Source of the DNA: an uncultured Francisella sp. | Lineage (GTDB): Bacteria; Pseudomonadota; Gammaproteobacteria; Burkholderiales; Neisseriaceae | Direction of reading: 5' to 3' | Assembly (NCBI GenBank): GCA_905373555.1 | Contig: CAJPTP010000004.1 | Span: forward strand, 1-17,497 | Length of the DNA: 17,497 nt | Shown: in pieces, positions 6,408 through 12,896 of the stretch | Layout: every line of letters starts with the position of its first letter | Position numbering within the stretch: the first letter of the stretch is position 1 | Position numbers and translations under genes: made by a program | Notes under the pieces: generated by a model | The model's input: the letters and a program-made list of their open reading frames with translations, nothing else | What the model was told of the DNA's origin: nothing | Databases searched by the model: none

Positions 6408-7772
6408 ATGAGCGAAATCGACGCAAGGACACGCGTGCTGGGGATCGACGTCGGCACGCGCACCGTGAAGGTGGCGCTGGCCGATATGGGCGGGGCGGGC
6501 ATCCGCGTTTTGGGGCGCGACGAGAGCGAGCCCTTGGAGGATTGCTTCACCACCGGCGAGCTGCAAAACATGGATGCGGTCTCGGCGGCGGTGCGCCGCG
6601 CGGTGGAGGGGGCGTACCGCAGCGCCCAAACCGAGTTCAACCAAGACACCGACAGGGTCGTGGCGGGGGTGGCGGGGATCGGCGCCACCATGGAAAACGT
6701 GCGCGACACGTGGCCGCTGTATTCCAAGGTGGTGCGCCCCGAGGAGATGCGGGAGCTGCTGCGCTCGGCCGAGTGGGCCCGGGCCGACGAAGGCAAGATC
6801 ATGTGGCACAACATCCTGCAAAAGTACCACGTGGACAAGACCGTCGTGCAAAACCCCTTGAATCTCTCGGGCTACAAGGTCGGGGTGGATTGCTGCCTGG
6901 TGTGGGGCGACAAGAAGATGCTGCAAGACACCTGGCGGCTGGTCGAGCAGGCGGGGGTCGTGCCCACCTCCATCGTGCACAAAGGCTTGGTGACCGCCGA
7001 GGCGGTGGCCAACCAGCATGAGAAGGCCGCGGGCTGCGTGGTGGTGGATATCGGCCACGAAACGACCTCGATCGTGGCCTACGCGGGCGGCTCCCCCATC
7101 GCCTTGACCTCCATCCCCATGGGCTCGGTGTATGTGACCGAGCGCATCGCCAATGTGCTGGGGGCGGCCCCGGGCGAAGAGGTGGAAAAGAAAAAAACGG
7201 ACTTTTCCTGGTTCGGCCGCTCGATCGACGCGGCCGAGGGCGACGACATGAGCTATCTCGACGCCAACGGGGAGTACGCGGCGGTGGGGGCCCCGGCGCT
7301 GCGGGCGGCCATCCAGGAAATCATGTCGGTGCTGTTCGATCAAATCCGCATGGTGACCCTGCGCTGCGTTTTCGGCTTCGACGGGGCCTCGGCGGGGAGA
7401 TTGGCGCTCGCGCCGCGGCTGGACCGCGACATGATCGTCGCCCACGAGCCGACCCAGAACGACGCGTCGGCCCTGTCCGTTTTCGACAATTTGGTTCTGT
7501 GCGGCAAGATGACCGAGCAAAAGGGCTTGAAGGAATGGGCGAGCGGCCGGTTCTTCAACGCTTCGGCCCGGCTGGGGCTCGCCCGCGTGGGCGCCTTGCC
7601 CGACCGCGACGCGGCGCGCTACGCCTCGGCGATGGGCATCTGCGAGTACGCCTTTCAAGACATGCGCAACGAGACGCCGATTCGGCTGAAGCTCGACCAA
7701 GAGCGGCTCAACCCTTGGGGGGAGCAGGTCGAGCCGCCTCGGCGCAGCTTTTGGGCCCGGCTGAAAAAATAG
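6408..7772 (+). CDS. FtsA-like divisome actin homologue, paralogue 2 (with membrane helix)
   Basis: This second actin-fold protein of 454 residues begins 23 bases after paralogue 1. Phosphate-1 is clear (GIDVGTRTVKVAL, 12-24), and the 1C region keeps an FtsA-like NPLNLSGYKVGV. Phosphate-2 is altered: DIGHETTS (214-221) replaces the usual DIGGGTxD. The adenosine motif reads LVLCGKMTEQKGL (362-374) where LTGGxxxLxG is expected. About 28 extra residues lie before that motif. After YASAMGICEYA come a linker and a C-terminal RRSFWARLKK (445-454), matching the basic amphipathic membrane-targeting helix of FtsA. It is probably the membrane tether with weakened or absent nucleotide binding. The two proteins differ along their whole length, so any duplication is old. 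A weak AGGG nine bases upstream serves as ribosome site. Confidence 0.78.
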   Translation: MSEIDARTRVLGIDVGTRTVKVALADMGGAGIRVLGRDESEPLEDCFTTGELQNMDAVSAAVRRAVEGAYRSAQTEFNQDTDRVVAGVAGIGATMENVRDTWPLYSKVVRPEEMRELLRSAEWARADEGKIMWHNILQKYHVDKTVVQNPLNLSGYKVGVDCCLVWGDKKMLQDTWRLVEQAGVVPTSIVHKGLVTAEAVANQHEKAAGCVVVDIGHETTSIVAYAGGSPIALTSIPMGSVYVTERIANVLGAAPGEEVEKKKTDFSWFGRSIDAAEGDDMSYLDANGEYAAVGAPALRAAIQEIMSVLFDQIRMVTLRCVFGFDGASAGRLALAPRLDRDMIVAHEPTQNDASALSVFDNLVLCGKMTEQKGLKEWASGRFFNASARLGLARVGALPDRDAARYASAMGICEYAFQDMRNETPIRLKLDQERLNPWGEQVEPPRRSFWARLKK

Positions 7773-7854
7773 CATTCCGGACAAAGTCAGAGCAAGGCGC
7801 GCGGCTGCGCCCCGCGGCGATGGGCTTGGCGCAAGGGCCGCGCGGCCAATGTTG

Positions 7855-7860
7855 TATAAT
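7855..7860 (+). promoter_or_regulatory. Candidate -10 box of an ftsZ promoter
   Basis: A perfect TATAAT stands out in GC-rich sequence 90 bases upstream of the ftsZ start. No good -35 box lies at 16-18 bases; the nearest TTGG element (7826) is too far. It would give ftsZ a leader of roughly 80 bases and expression partly independent of the upstream genes. Confidence 0.5.
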
Positions 7861-7950
7861 CGACAATGCGCCGTTGCGGTCGCGCGGCGGCGGGCGGCCG
7901 AGCCCGGGGAGGCGTTCGCGCGCGCCCACGAAACGAACAGGAGCGTTCGC

Positions 7951-9504
7951 ATGGATCAGGATTTGCCTTTCGGCGTCGCCGAAACGCCCGACTACAAGGT
8001 GAACATCAAGGTCATCGGCTTGGGCGGCGGCGGCTGCAACGCCGTGAGCAACATGGTGGAGAAGCCCTTGGCCGGGGTCACGTACATCGCGGCCAACACC
8101 GACATGCAATCGCTCAAGCAATGCAAGGCGCCGCGGCACATTCGCTTGGGCGCGAAGCTCACCCGCGGCTTGGGGGCGGGGGCCAACCCCGAGGTCGGCA
8201 AAAACGCCGCCCAAGAATCGGCCGAGGAGATCGCGCGCGAGATCGAAGGCGCCGACATGCTGTTCATCACAACGGGCATGGGCGGCGGCACGGGCACGGG
8301 CGCGGCCCCCGTCGTGGCCGACATCGCCAAGGGCATGGACATCCTGACCGTGGCGGTGGTGACCCGGCCGTTTTCCTTGGAGGGCAAGCGCGTCGAGGTG
8401 GCCAAAAAGGGCATTGAGGAGCTGACCAAAAAGGTCGACGCCATCATCGTGCTGCCCAACGACAAGCTGCTGGAGCAAAACCCGGACGCGACCTTGGTGT
8501 CCGCGTTCAAGATGTCCGACAACGTGCTGACCCAGGCGGTGACGGGCATTTACGACATGGTGACCAGCCCGGGCTTGGTCAACGTGGACTTCGCCGACGT
8601 CTCGGCCGTGATGAACATCAAGGGCATGGCCATGATGGGCTCGGCCTCGTGCTCGGGCGAAAACCGCGCCATCCGCGCCACCGAGATGGCGATCACCAAC
8701 CCCTACATGGACAACGTCACGCTCAAAGGCGCGATGGGCGTGGTGTTTTGCATCACCACGCACCCGGACAGCCTCAAGCTGTACGAGTTCGACCAAGTCA
8801 ACAAGATCATCAACGAGCAGGTTCACCCCGACGCGTCGCGCAAAGGCGGCGTGGCGCAGGACCCCGGCATGAACATGGAAGACCTGCGCGTCACCATCAT
8901 CGCCACCGACGTGCAGCTGAACTCCGACATCGAGGAAAAGGAGCGCTTGGAGGCCGAGGCCAAAGCCAAGGAAGAGGCCAAGGAGCGCGCCATCCGCGAG
9001 GAGGCCCGCAAGCTGGCCAAGGCCGAGGCCGAGGAGGCCGCGCGGGCCAAGGAGTCGCAGGATCTGGCGCGCGCCCAGGCCCAAGCCCAGGCCCAAGCTC
9101 AAGCGCAGCAGGCCCAAGCTTTGGCGCAGCAGGCCAACGCGCAAAGATTGGCCTCGGCCGCCCAATCGGCGCAGCAAAAGGCGGCCCAAGCTCAATCTCA
9201 GGCTCAGGATCAGGCGCAGATGCAGACGCCGACGCAGACGCAGACGCAAGACCGGCCCGCGCAGCGGCTCCGGGATCCGTCGAGCGACTCCGCCCCCATG
9301 GGCTTCAACGGCAGAGAGATCAGCTTCGACATCGCCCCCTCGGGGCCGGCGCCTGAGGAGAAGATCGACGGGACGATCGTTTCGTCGCGCTACCGCAAGT
9401 CCTACGATTCCCCGTCGCGCCGCCGCGCCGTGGATTTCAACGATCCCGAGGGCGTGCAAAGCTTCCGCGAAAGCGTGACCAACTACAAGCGCCCCGCGGA
9501 GTGA
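7951..9504 (+). CDS. ftsZ: FtsZ, tubulin-like division GTPase with extended C-terminal tail
   Basis: FtsZ polymerises into the cytokinetic ring. The N-terminal globular domain (about 15-325) is typical: KVIGLGGGGCNAV at the start, the tubulin signature GGGTGTG at 111-117, and the T7 catalytic loop NVDFAD at 211-216. The protein has 517 residues, against about 380-400 in most proteobacteria. The excess is a charged Glu/Ala/Lys/Arg segment likely to be helical (about 326-370), an Ala-Gln/Gln-Thr tract (371-434) and a final polar region. The C-terminus (495-517) contains NDPEGVQSFRESV and ends KRPAE, not the usual D-I-P-x-F-L-R peptide that binds FtsA and ZipA. ATG 7951 is chosen because AGGAG lies seven bases upstream; ATG 7849 overlaps the -10 box. 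Strong hairpins follow the stop. Confidence 0.95.
   Translation: MDQDLPFGVAETPDYKVNIKVIGLGGGGCNAVSNMVEKPLAGVTYIAANTDMQSLKQCKAPRHIRLGAKLTRGLGAGANPEVGKNAAQESAEEIAREIEGADMLFITTGMGGGTGTGAAPVVADIAKGMDILTVAVVTRPFSLEGKRVEVAKKGIEELTKKVDAIIVLPNDKLLEQNPDATLVSAFKMSDNVLTQAVTGIYDMVTSPGLVNVDFADVSAVMNIKGMAMMGSASCSGENRAIRATEMAITNPYMDNVTLKGAMGVVFCITTHPDSLKLYEFDQVNKIINEQVHPDASRKGGVAQDPGMNMEDLRVTIIATDVQLNSDIEEKERLEAEAKAKEEAKERAIREEARKLAKAEAEEAARAKESQDLARAQAQAQAQAQAQQAQALAQQANAQRLASAAQSAQQKAAQAQSQAQDQAQMQTPTQTQTQDRPAQRLRDPSSDSAPMGFNGREISFDIAPSGPAPEEKIDGTIVSSRYRKSYDSPSRRRAVDFNDPEGVQSFRESVTNYKRPAE
9073..9246 (+). repeat. Repeat-encoded Ala-Gln / Gln-Thr tract in ftsZ
   Basis: Six consecutive GCCCAR-type hexamers (9073-9108) encode Ala-Gln pairs. 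More interrupted copies follow, then CAGACG-type units (about 9220-9246) encode Gln-Thr pairs. GCCCAA is the complement of a rotation of the GCTTGG unit seen near murG and ddl. Confidence 0.8.
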
Positions 9505-9508
9505 AAGG

Positions 9509-9588
9509 CGCGGGCCGAATCCCGGGAAGCATGCGGGCGCGCCGAGGCGCGCCCGTCGCTTGCTTGGGCGATTCGGCCCGCCGTTTTT
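9509..9588 (+). terminator. Nested inverted repeats after ftsZ, probable terminator
   Basis: An inner perfect stem (CGGGCGCGCC, GA, GGCGCGCCCG; 9534-9555) lies inside an outer perfect stem (CGGGCCGAAT at 9511-9520 with ATTCGGCCCG at 9571-9580). AAGCA and TGCTT can pair between them. CCGTTTTTG follows the outer arm. The long folded structure plus five T is a plausible end for the dcw transcript. Confidence 0.6.
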
Positions 9589-9612
9589 GAAACGCAATCC
9601 ATTGACATGGGC

Positions 9613-9629
9613 CGGCCGCTTTGCGGCCG
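9613..9629. repeat. Small perfect hairpin in the dsbC leader
   Basis: Arms CGGCCGC and GCGGCCG flank the loop TTT. It lies five bases after a perfect TTGACA hexamer (9602-9607), where the space between -35 and -10 boxes would be. Confidence 0.4.
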
Positions 9630-9699
9630 ACCGAGGGCGGGCGATCCGCGCGCGCCTTGGCGCGGCGCCCGGCCAAGGAAAACCAAGGAAAACCATCGC

Positions 9700-10653
9700 A
9701 TGAAGCATTTTTCCGTCGCCGCGGCGGCTTTGGCCGCCGGCTGCGCGCTGTGTTCGTCCTGCACCAACGCCCAAGAGCGCGCGCCGGACGGCAAAGCCCC
9801 CGCCGCCTCGGAGGCGCAAGCGTCCCCCGCGAAAGGGCGGGCCGAGGGCAAAGCCCCCGGGGCCAACGTCGTTGAGCGCGGCGGCGTCGATTTTTCCGGG
9901 GTCAAGGGATTGGAGGGGTTCGCCCAAGAGGCCGCGCCCGAGGCCAAGGCCAAAGCCAAGGAGGCGGTCGCGGCCTTGTTGGGCGACGACCGGGATTTGG
10001 GCTTGAAGGCCATTTTGCGCACCCCCGTCGATGGCGTGACCTTGGTGGTGTTCGACAACAACCAGCCGTTGTGGGTGGCGTCGGATGGAAGGCACATCAT
10101 CACGGGCGAAATGATCGACGTGCAAAACAAGCGCAACCTCAGCGCCGCCATCGACGCGCAGCTGAACAAGGTCGACTTGTCGGCGCTGAACCCCAAAAAC
10201 GCGATCAAGGAGGTGTACGGGAACGGCAAGCGCGTTTTGCATATCTTGGCCGACCCGGACTGCTATTACTGCCGCGTCTTGGAAAGGGATTTGCTCAAAA
10301 ATGCGCAAAACGTGACCGTCTACACCCATTTGATGGGATTGGAGGAGTTGCATCCGGACGCCTTGCGCCGCGCGACTCAGATCATGTGCCAAAAGGATCC
10401 CGTCAAGGCTTGGCGCAAGTGGATGACGTCCAATGGCGGCGATTTCTCCGATTCCGTGCCCCCCGTCGCGGATTGCCCCAATCCCGTGGCGGCCAACCAA
10501 CGCCTCAGCGGCGAGTTGGGGATCAGCGGCACGCCCACGCTGATTTTGGCGGACGGCCGCAGGATCGGCGGGCTGTTGCCGTGGAAGGAGCTCGACGCCG
10601 CCCTCGACGAGGCCGAGCTCGCGGCGTCCAAGGCCGCGGGCAAAGGCCGCTGA
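9700..10653 (+). CDS. DsbC-like periplasmic thiol:disulfide isomerase
   Basis: DsbC-family proteins rearrange wrong disulfides in periplasmic proteins as V-shaped dimers kept reduced by DsbD. The 317-residue product starts with a short hydrophobic signal containing Cys15, Cys18 and Cys21; LAAGC is close to a lipobox, so it could be a lipoprotein. A low-complexity Ala/Lys/Glu linker follows, then an N-terminal dimerisation-type domain (about 60-165). The thioredoxin domain has DPDCYYC (active Cys188 and Cys191), the cis-proline loop SGTPTLIL (Pro279), and two further Cys (MCQKDP and ADCPNP) matching the structural disulfide of DsbC. The active dipeptide Tyr-Tyr differs from Gly-Tyr of E. coli DsbC and Pro-Tyr of DsbG. 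ATG 9700 has AAGGAA nine bases upstream. DsbG is an alternative assignment. Confidence 0.85.
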   Translation: MKHFSVAAAALAAGCALCSSCTNAQERAPDGKAPAASEAQASPAKGRAEGKAPGANVVERGGVDFSGVKGLEGFAQEAAPEAKAKAKEAVAALLGDDRDLGLKAILRTPVDGVTLVVFDNNQPLWVASDGRHIITGEMIDVQNKRNLSAAIDAQLNKVDLSALNPKNAIKEVYGNGKRVLHILADPDCYYCRVLERDLLKNAQNVTVYTHLMGLEELHPDALRRATQIMCQKDPVKAWRKWMTSNGGDFSDSVPPVADCPNPVAANQRLSGELGISGTPTLILADGRRIGGLLPWKELDAALDEAELAASKAAGKGR

Positions 10654-10697
10654 CCGACTGCGGCCCGCCTGCGCTTCGCCGCCGCCGCGGCTTGCGC

Positions 10698-10730
10698 AAA
10701 AGAAACCCCGCTCGGGGTTTCTTTTCTTTT
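10698..10730 (+). terminator. Strong rho-independent terminator after the dsbC-like gene
   Basis: Arms AAAAGAAACCCCG and CGGGGTTTCTTTT flank a CT centre, a perfect 13-bp stem, continued by CTTTT. The A-rich left arm means it could also work on the minus strand. It isolates the dsbC-like gene from the SIMPL pair. Confidence 0.9.
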
Positions 10731-10761
10731 CCCGCCTTGGCGCCTCATTGGCCGAGGCCCA

Positions 10762-10837
10762 ACCAAACTCAATCAGCCTTAATAAAAGAAGGCCAAAATA
10801 AGGGTCGGATTCGGCTTCGTTGAACGCAAGCGAAGCC
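10762..10837 (+). promoter_or_regulatory. AT-rich leader upstream of the SIMPL genes
   Basis: The segment 10762-10800 is much more AT-rich than its surroundings (CTTAATAAAAG, CCAAAATAAGG) and is the likely promoter region for the two SIMPL genes, but I could not assign a -35/-10 pair. An imperfect hairpin (GGCTTCGTTG with CAAGCGAAGCC, one-base bulge, 10813-10837) follows in the leader. Confidence 0.35.
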
Positions 10838-10856
10838 CGCAAACAAGGAGAGCGCA

Positions 10857-11582
10857 ATGTCAACGGCGGCGAAACCCTTCAAACTGTTCGCGCTCGCGGC
10901 CACCCTGGCCGCGGGCCTAGCCTGCTCGGGAGCGGCCATGGCCGAGGGATTGAACTACAACACGGCGCGCATCGACGCCCAAGCCTCGCAGGAGGTCGCC
11001 CGCGACCGCGTTCGGCTGATTCTGACGGCGCGCGAGCGCAACCGCGATCGGCAAAAGGCGGCCGACGCCGTGACGCGCGCCTGCAACAAGATTTTTGAGG
11101 CCGGGCGCAAGGAAAAGGACGTGCGCGTGTCCTTGACCGGCCGCTACGCGCATCCCGAGGGCGGCTATTCCTTCAAAAGCTCCGAGCAGTGGGTCGATCA
11201 AGCGACCATTTTGGTCGAGGGGGCGGATGCGGGGAAGGTTTTCGCCTTCGCCGCGGCCAACCAGTCCCTTGCGAGCATCCAAGACGTCACGTTTGACGTG
11301 TCCGACGCGACCAAGGCGAAAATGGAGGAAAAGCTGATGGATCAGCTCATCTCCAATTTCGAGTCCAAGGCCAATTTCATCGCCAAGCGCATGGGCGCGA
11401 AGTCCTACAAGATCGTCAACATGGATTTCTCCGACTCCGCGCGCGAGGAGGGGCCGAGAAACTACATGAACTTCTCCATGGACGCCGTTTCGGCCAAAGC
11501 CGAGGCGGCGCCCGCGATGGCGCCCGAGGCGGGCTCGCAAAAGCTCACCATGACGATGACGGGCGTGATTCAGCTGCAATGA
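10857..11582 (+). CDS. Exported SIMPL-domain protein, paralogue 1
   Basis: This is a secreted SIMPL (DUF541, YggE/BP26-like) protein of 241 residues. Family members are periplasmic or outer-membrane associated; their biochemical role is poorly defined, with links to stress resistance. The signal peptide (1-29) has a Lys-containing start, a hydrophobic core and an AMA cleavage site. The mature part has the family layout: an N-terminal VARDRVRLILTARERNRDRQ segment, a central helix-rich region (DATKAKMEEKLMDQ, AKRMGAKSYKIV) and a terminal KLTMTMTGVIQLQ strand. The start has an AAGGAGAG ribosome site six bases upstream. The next gene is a divergent paralogue on the same strand with no terminator between them. 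Confidence 0.82.
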   Translation: MSTAAKPFKLFALAATLAAGLACSGAAMAEGLNYNTARIDAQASQEVARDRVRLILTARERNRDRQKAADAVTRACNKIFEAGRKEKDVRVSLTGRYAHPEGGYSFKSSEQWVDQATILVEGADAGKVFAFAAANQSLASIQDVTFDVSDATKAKMEEKLMDQLISNFESKANFIAKRMGAKSYKIVNMDFSDSAREEGPRNYMNFSMDAVSAKAEAAPAMAPEAGSQKLTMTMTGVIQLQ

Positions 11583-11682
11583 CGCCCGCGCGGCTCCGAG
11601 CGCGCCCGGCGCCGCATCCGGATTCTTGCGCCTTTGTCTTGGGCTTGCGGCGCTCGGCCGCTTTGGGCCCGGGGAGATCGCC

Positions 11683-12543
11683 ATGAAACGTCGCGGCCTT
11701 TGCGGCCAACCCAAACCATCCGAAAAATTCGGCAAGAACGGCAGGAACGGCAGGAACGGCAAAACGGCCCGGGCCGGCGCCGGGGCTGCGGCGGGCGCCG
11801 CTTGGGCGTCGATTTGCGCCGCCTGTTGGCTGGCGCTCGCGCCCGCCGCCGCGTCGGCGGAGCCCAACGGCGCGCCATGCGGGGCGGATCGCTTCGAGAT
11901 CGCGACGCTGTCCGAATCGGTCGCCCGCGAGGTGCCCAACGACGAGGTCACGATTGTTCTGACGGCGTTGGAAACCGACAAGGACCGCCGCGCCTCGGCC
12001 GACGCCGCGGCCAAGGCGGCCAACGCCGTGACGGCTTTGGCCAAGTCCTACCCCGAGGGCCGGCTGACGCTGGCCTCGCGCTCGACCTCGCCGATTTACG
12101 ATTGGGATGAGACGAAAAAACGCAACAAGCGCGAGCCCTCCGCTTGGGAAAGCCGGGTCGAGCTGACGTTCAAAAGCTCCGACGCGCAGCGGGCGTTTGA
12201 GTTCGCGGACCGGGCGCAAGACAGCGTTTCGGTTTCGGGCGTGAGCTTTGGCCTGTCGGACAAGTCCAAGGAGAGGATCAAAAAAGGGATGCTCCAAGAG
12301 CTCACCGCCGCGTTTCGGGCCAAGGCCAAGGCGTTGGCCGAGGGCTTTGGCTTCGCCGGTTACCGCATCGTCGAGGTCAATCTGTCCGAGAGCTTCGCGG
12401 CCGGATCGCGGCCGCGGCTTTACGGCGCCCCCGCGGCCATGGCCCGGACGGGCGGCGGCGCCTCGATGGACGTGGATGAAAGCATGACCGGTTTGCGCTC
12501 GGTTTCGATGAGCATGAGCGGGTCGGTGCAGTTTCGCCGCTGA
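11683..12543 (+). CDS. Exported SIMPL-domain protein, paralogue 2
   Basis: This 286-residue protein is homologous along its length to the preceding gene: EVPNDEVTIVLTALETDKDRR mirrors its N-terminal block, LSDKSKERIKKGM and FGFAGYRIVEV mirror its central part, and VSMSMSGSVQF mirrors its last strand. Signal-like features are present (hydrophobic 38-55, AAASA cleavage near 59), but the n-region is unusually long, about 30 residues with Gly-Asn-Gly-Arg repeats. The start at 11683 is supported by GGGGAG six bases upstream. The 100-base gap to paralogue 1 and the terminator after this gene suggest a two-gene unit. Function is unknown; an envelope role is inferred only from export. Confidence 0.78.
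   Translation: MKRRGLCGQPKPSEKFGKNGRNGRNGKTARAGAGAAAGAAWASICAACWLALAPAAASAEPNGAPCGADRFEIATLSESVAREVPNDEVTIVLTALETDKDRRASADAAAKAANAVTALAKSYPEGRLTLASRSTSPIYDWDETKKRNKREPSAWESRVELTFKSSDAQRAFEFADRAQDSVSVSGVSFGLSDKSKERIKKGMLQELTAAFRAKAKALAEGFGFAGYRIVEVNLSESFAAGSRPRLYGAPAAMARTGGGASMDVDESMTGLRSVSMSMSGSVQFRR
11731..11757 (+). repeat. 9-bp tandem repeat in the SIMPL 2 signal region
   Basis: GGCAAGAAC is followed by two copies of GGCAGGAAC, encoding Gly-Lys-Asn and Gly-Arg-Asn units in the long n-region of the exported protein. Confidence 0.8.
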
Positions 12544-12634
12544 TTCTCGGCGCCAAACGCCGCCCCGCCTCCCGGGCGGCGCGGCCGCGAAATTGGGCGC
12601 GTCGGGGGCGCCCGCCGGTCCAAGCGGCTTCTCG

Positions 12635-12667
12635 ATGCGATTCTCGAGTGAGGATCGCATTTTTTTT
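12635..12667 (+). terminator. Rho-independent terminator after the SIMPL genes
   Basis: ATGCGAT and ATCGCAT form the outer stem, CTC and GAG extend it across one T-G mismatch around the loop GAGT, and eight T follow from 12660. Confidence 0.85.
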
Positions 12668-12750
12668 CAGAATGCGGGGATTTTTCCAAGCTTGCAAAAC
12701 AGGGCGGGATGGGCCTGAGCCGGGCGATTCGATCGGACATGAGGCCATTG

Positions 12751-12768
12751 GGCATTGGCATTGGCATT
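12751..12768. repeat. Hexamer GGCATT, three copies
   Basis: Three perfect GGCATT units lie in the SIMPL 2-tyrA spacer, a further example of the six-base simple repeats in this window. Confidence 0.7.
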
Positions 12769-12896
12769 GGGCGTTCGGCCGCCCGGCGGTCGACATTCGC
12801 GCCAACCTGCTGGGGTGGCGCGCTCCAGCCTTCAACGCCGATCCCCGAATACGAACCTTCCGTTGAACCTTCCGCCGAGCCGCCGCGCCCGCGCCT

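Larger units (their letters stand above)
12544..12896. other. Spacer between convergent SIMPL 2 and tyrA
   Basis: The 353-base spacer holds a terminator (12635-12667) and a GGCATT repeat. Short open frames here translate into repeat-derived or Arg/Pro-rich sequence without a ribosome site, so I see no gene. I found no clear terminator for the minus-strand tyrA transcript. Confidence 0.7.

Noticed and set aside
5083..7772. The ftsA-like pair as type IV pilus PilM proteins
   Set aside because: The genes sit exactly between ftsQ and ftsZ, paralogue 2 has an FtsA-type 1C element and membrane helix, and no pilN/O/P/Q genes are present.
9602..9607. Perfect TTGACA as a -35 box for the dsbC-like gene
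   Set aside because: The expected -10 position (about 9625-9630) is GC-only and inside a hairpin, so no promoter pair can be made.
7708..10863. A 1051-codon open frame on the minus strand opposite ftsZ and the dsbC-like gene
   Set aside because: It is antisense to two well-supported genes, has extreme Gly/Arg/Leu/His composition with no family motif, and long antisense frames are expected at this GC content.
12751..12768. GGCATT repeats as a CRISPR-like array
   Set aside because: Units are six bases and directly adjacent, with no spacers; this is a microsatellite.
12648..12866. A 72-codon open frame in the SIMPL 2-tyrA spacer
   Set aside because: It starts in the terminator T-run and its His-Trp repeats come from the GGCATT tract; no ribosome site or family resemblance.
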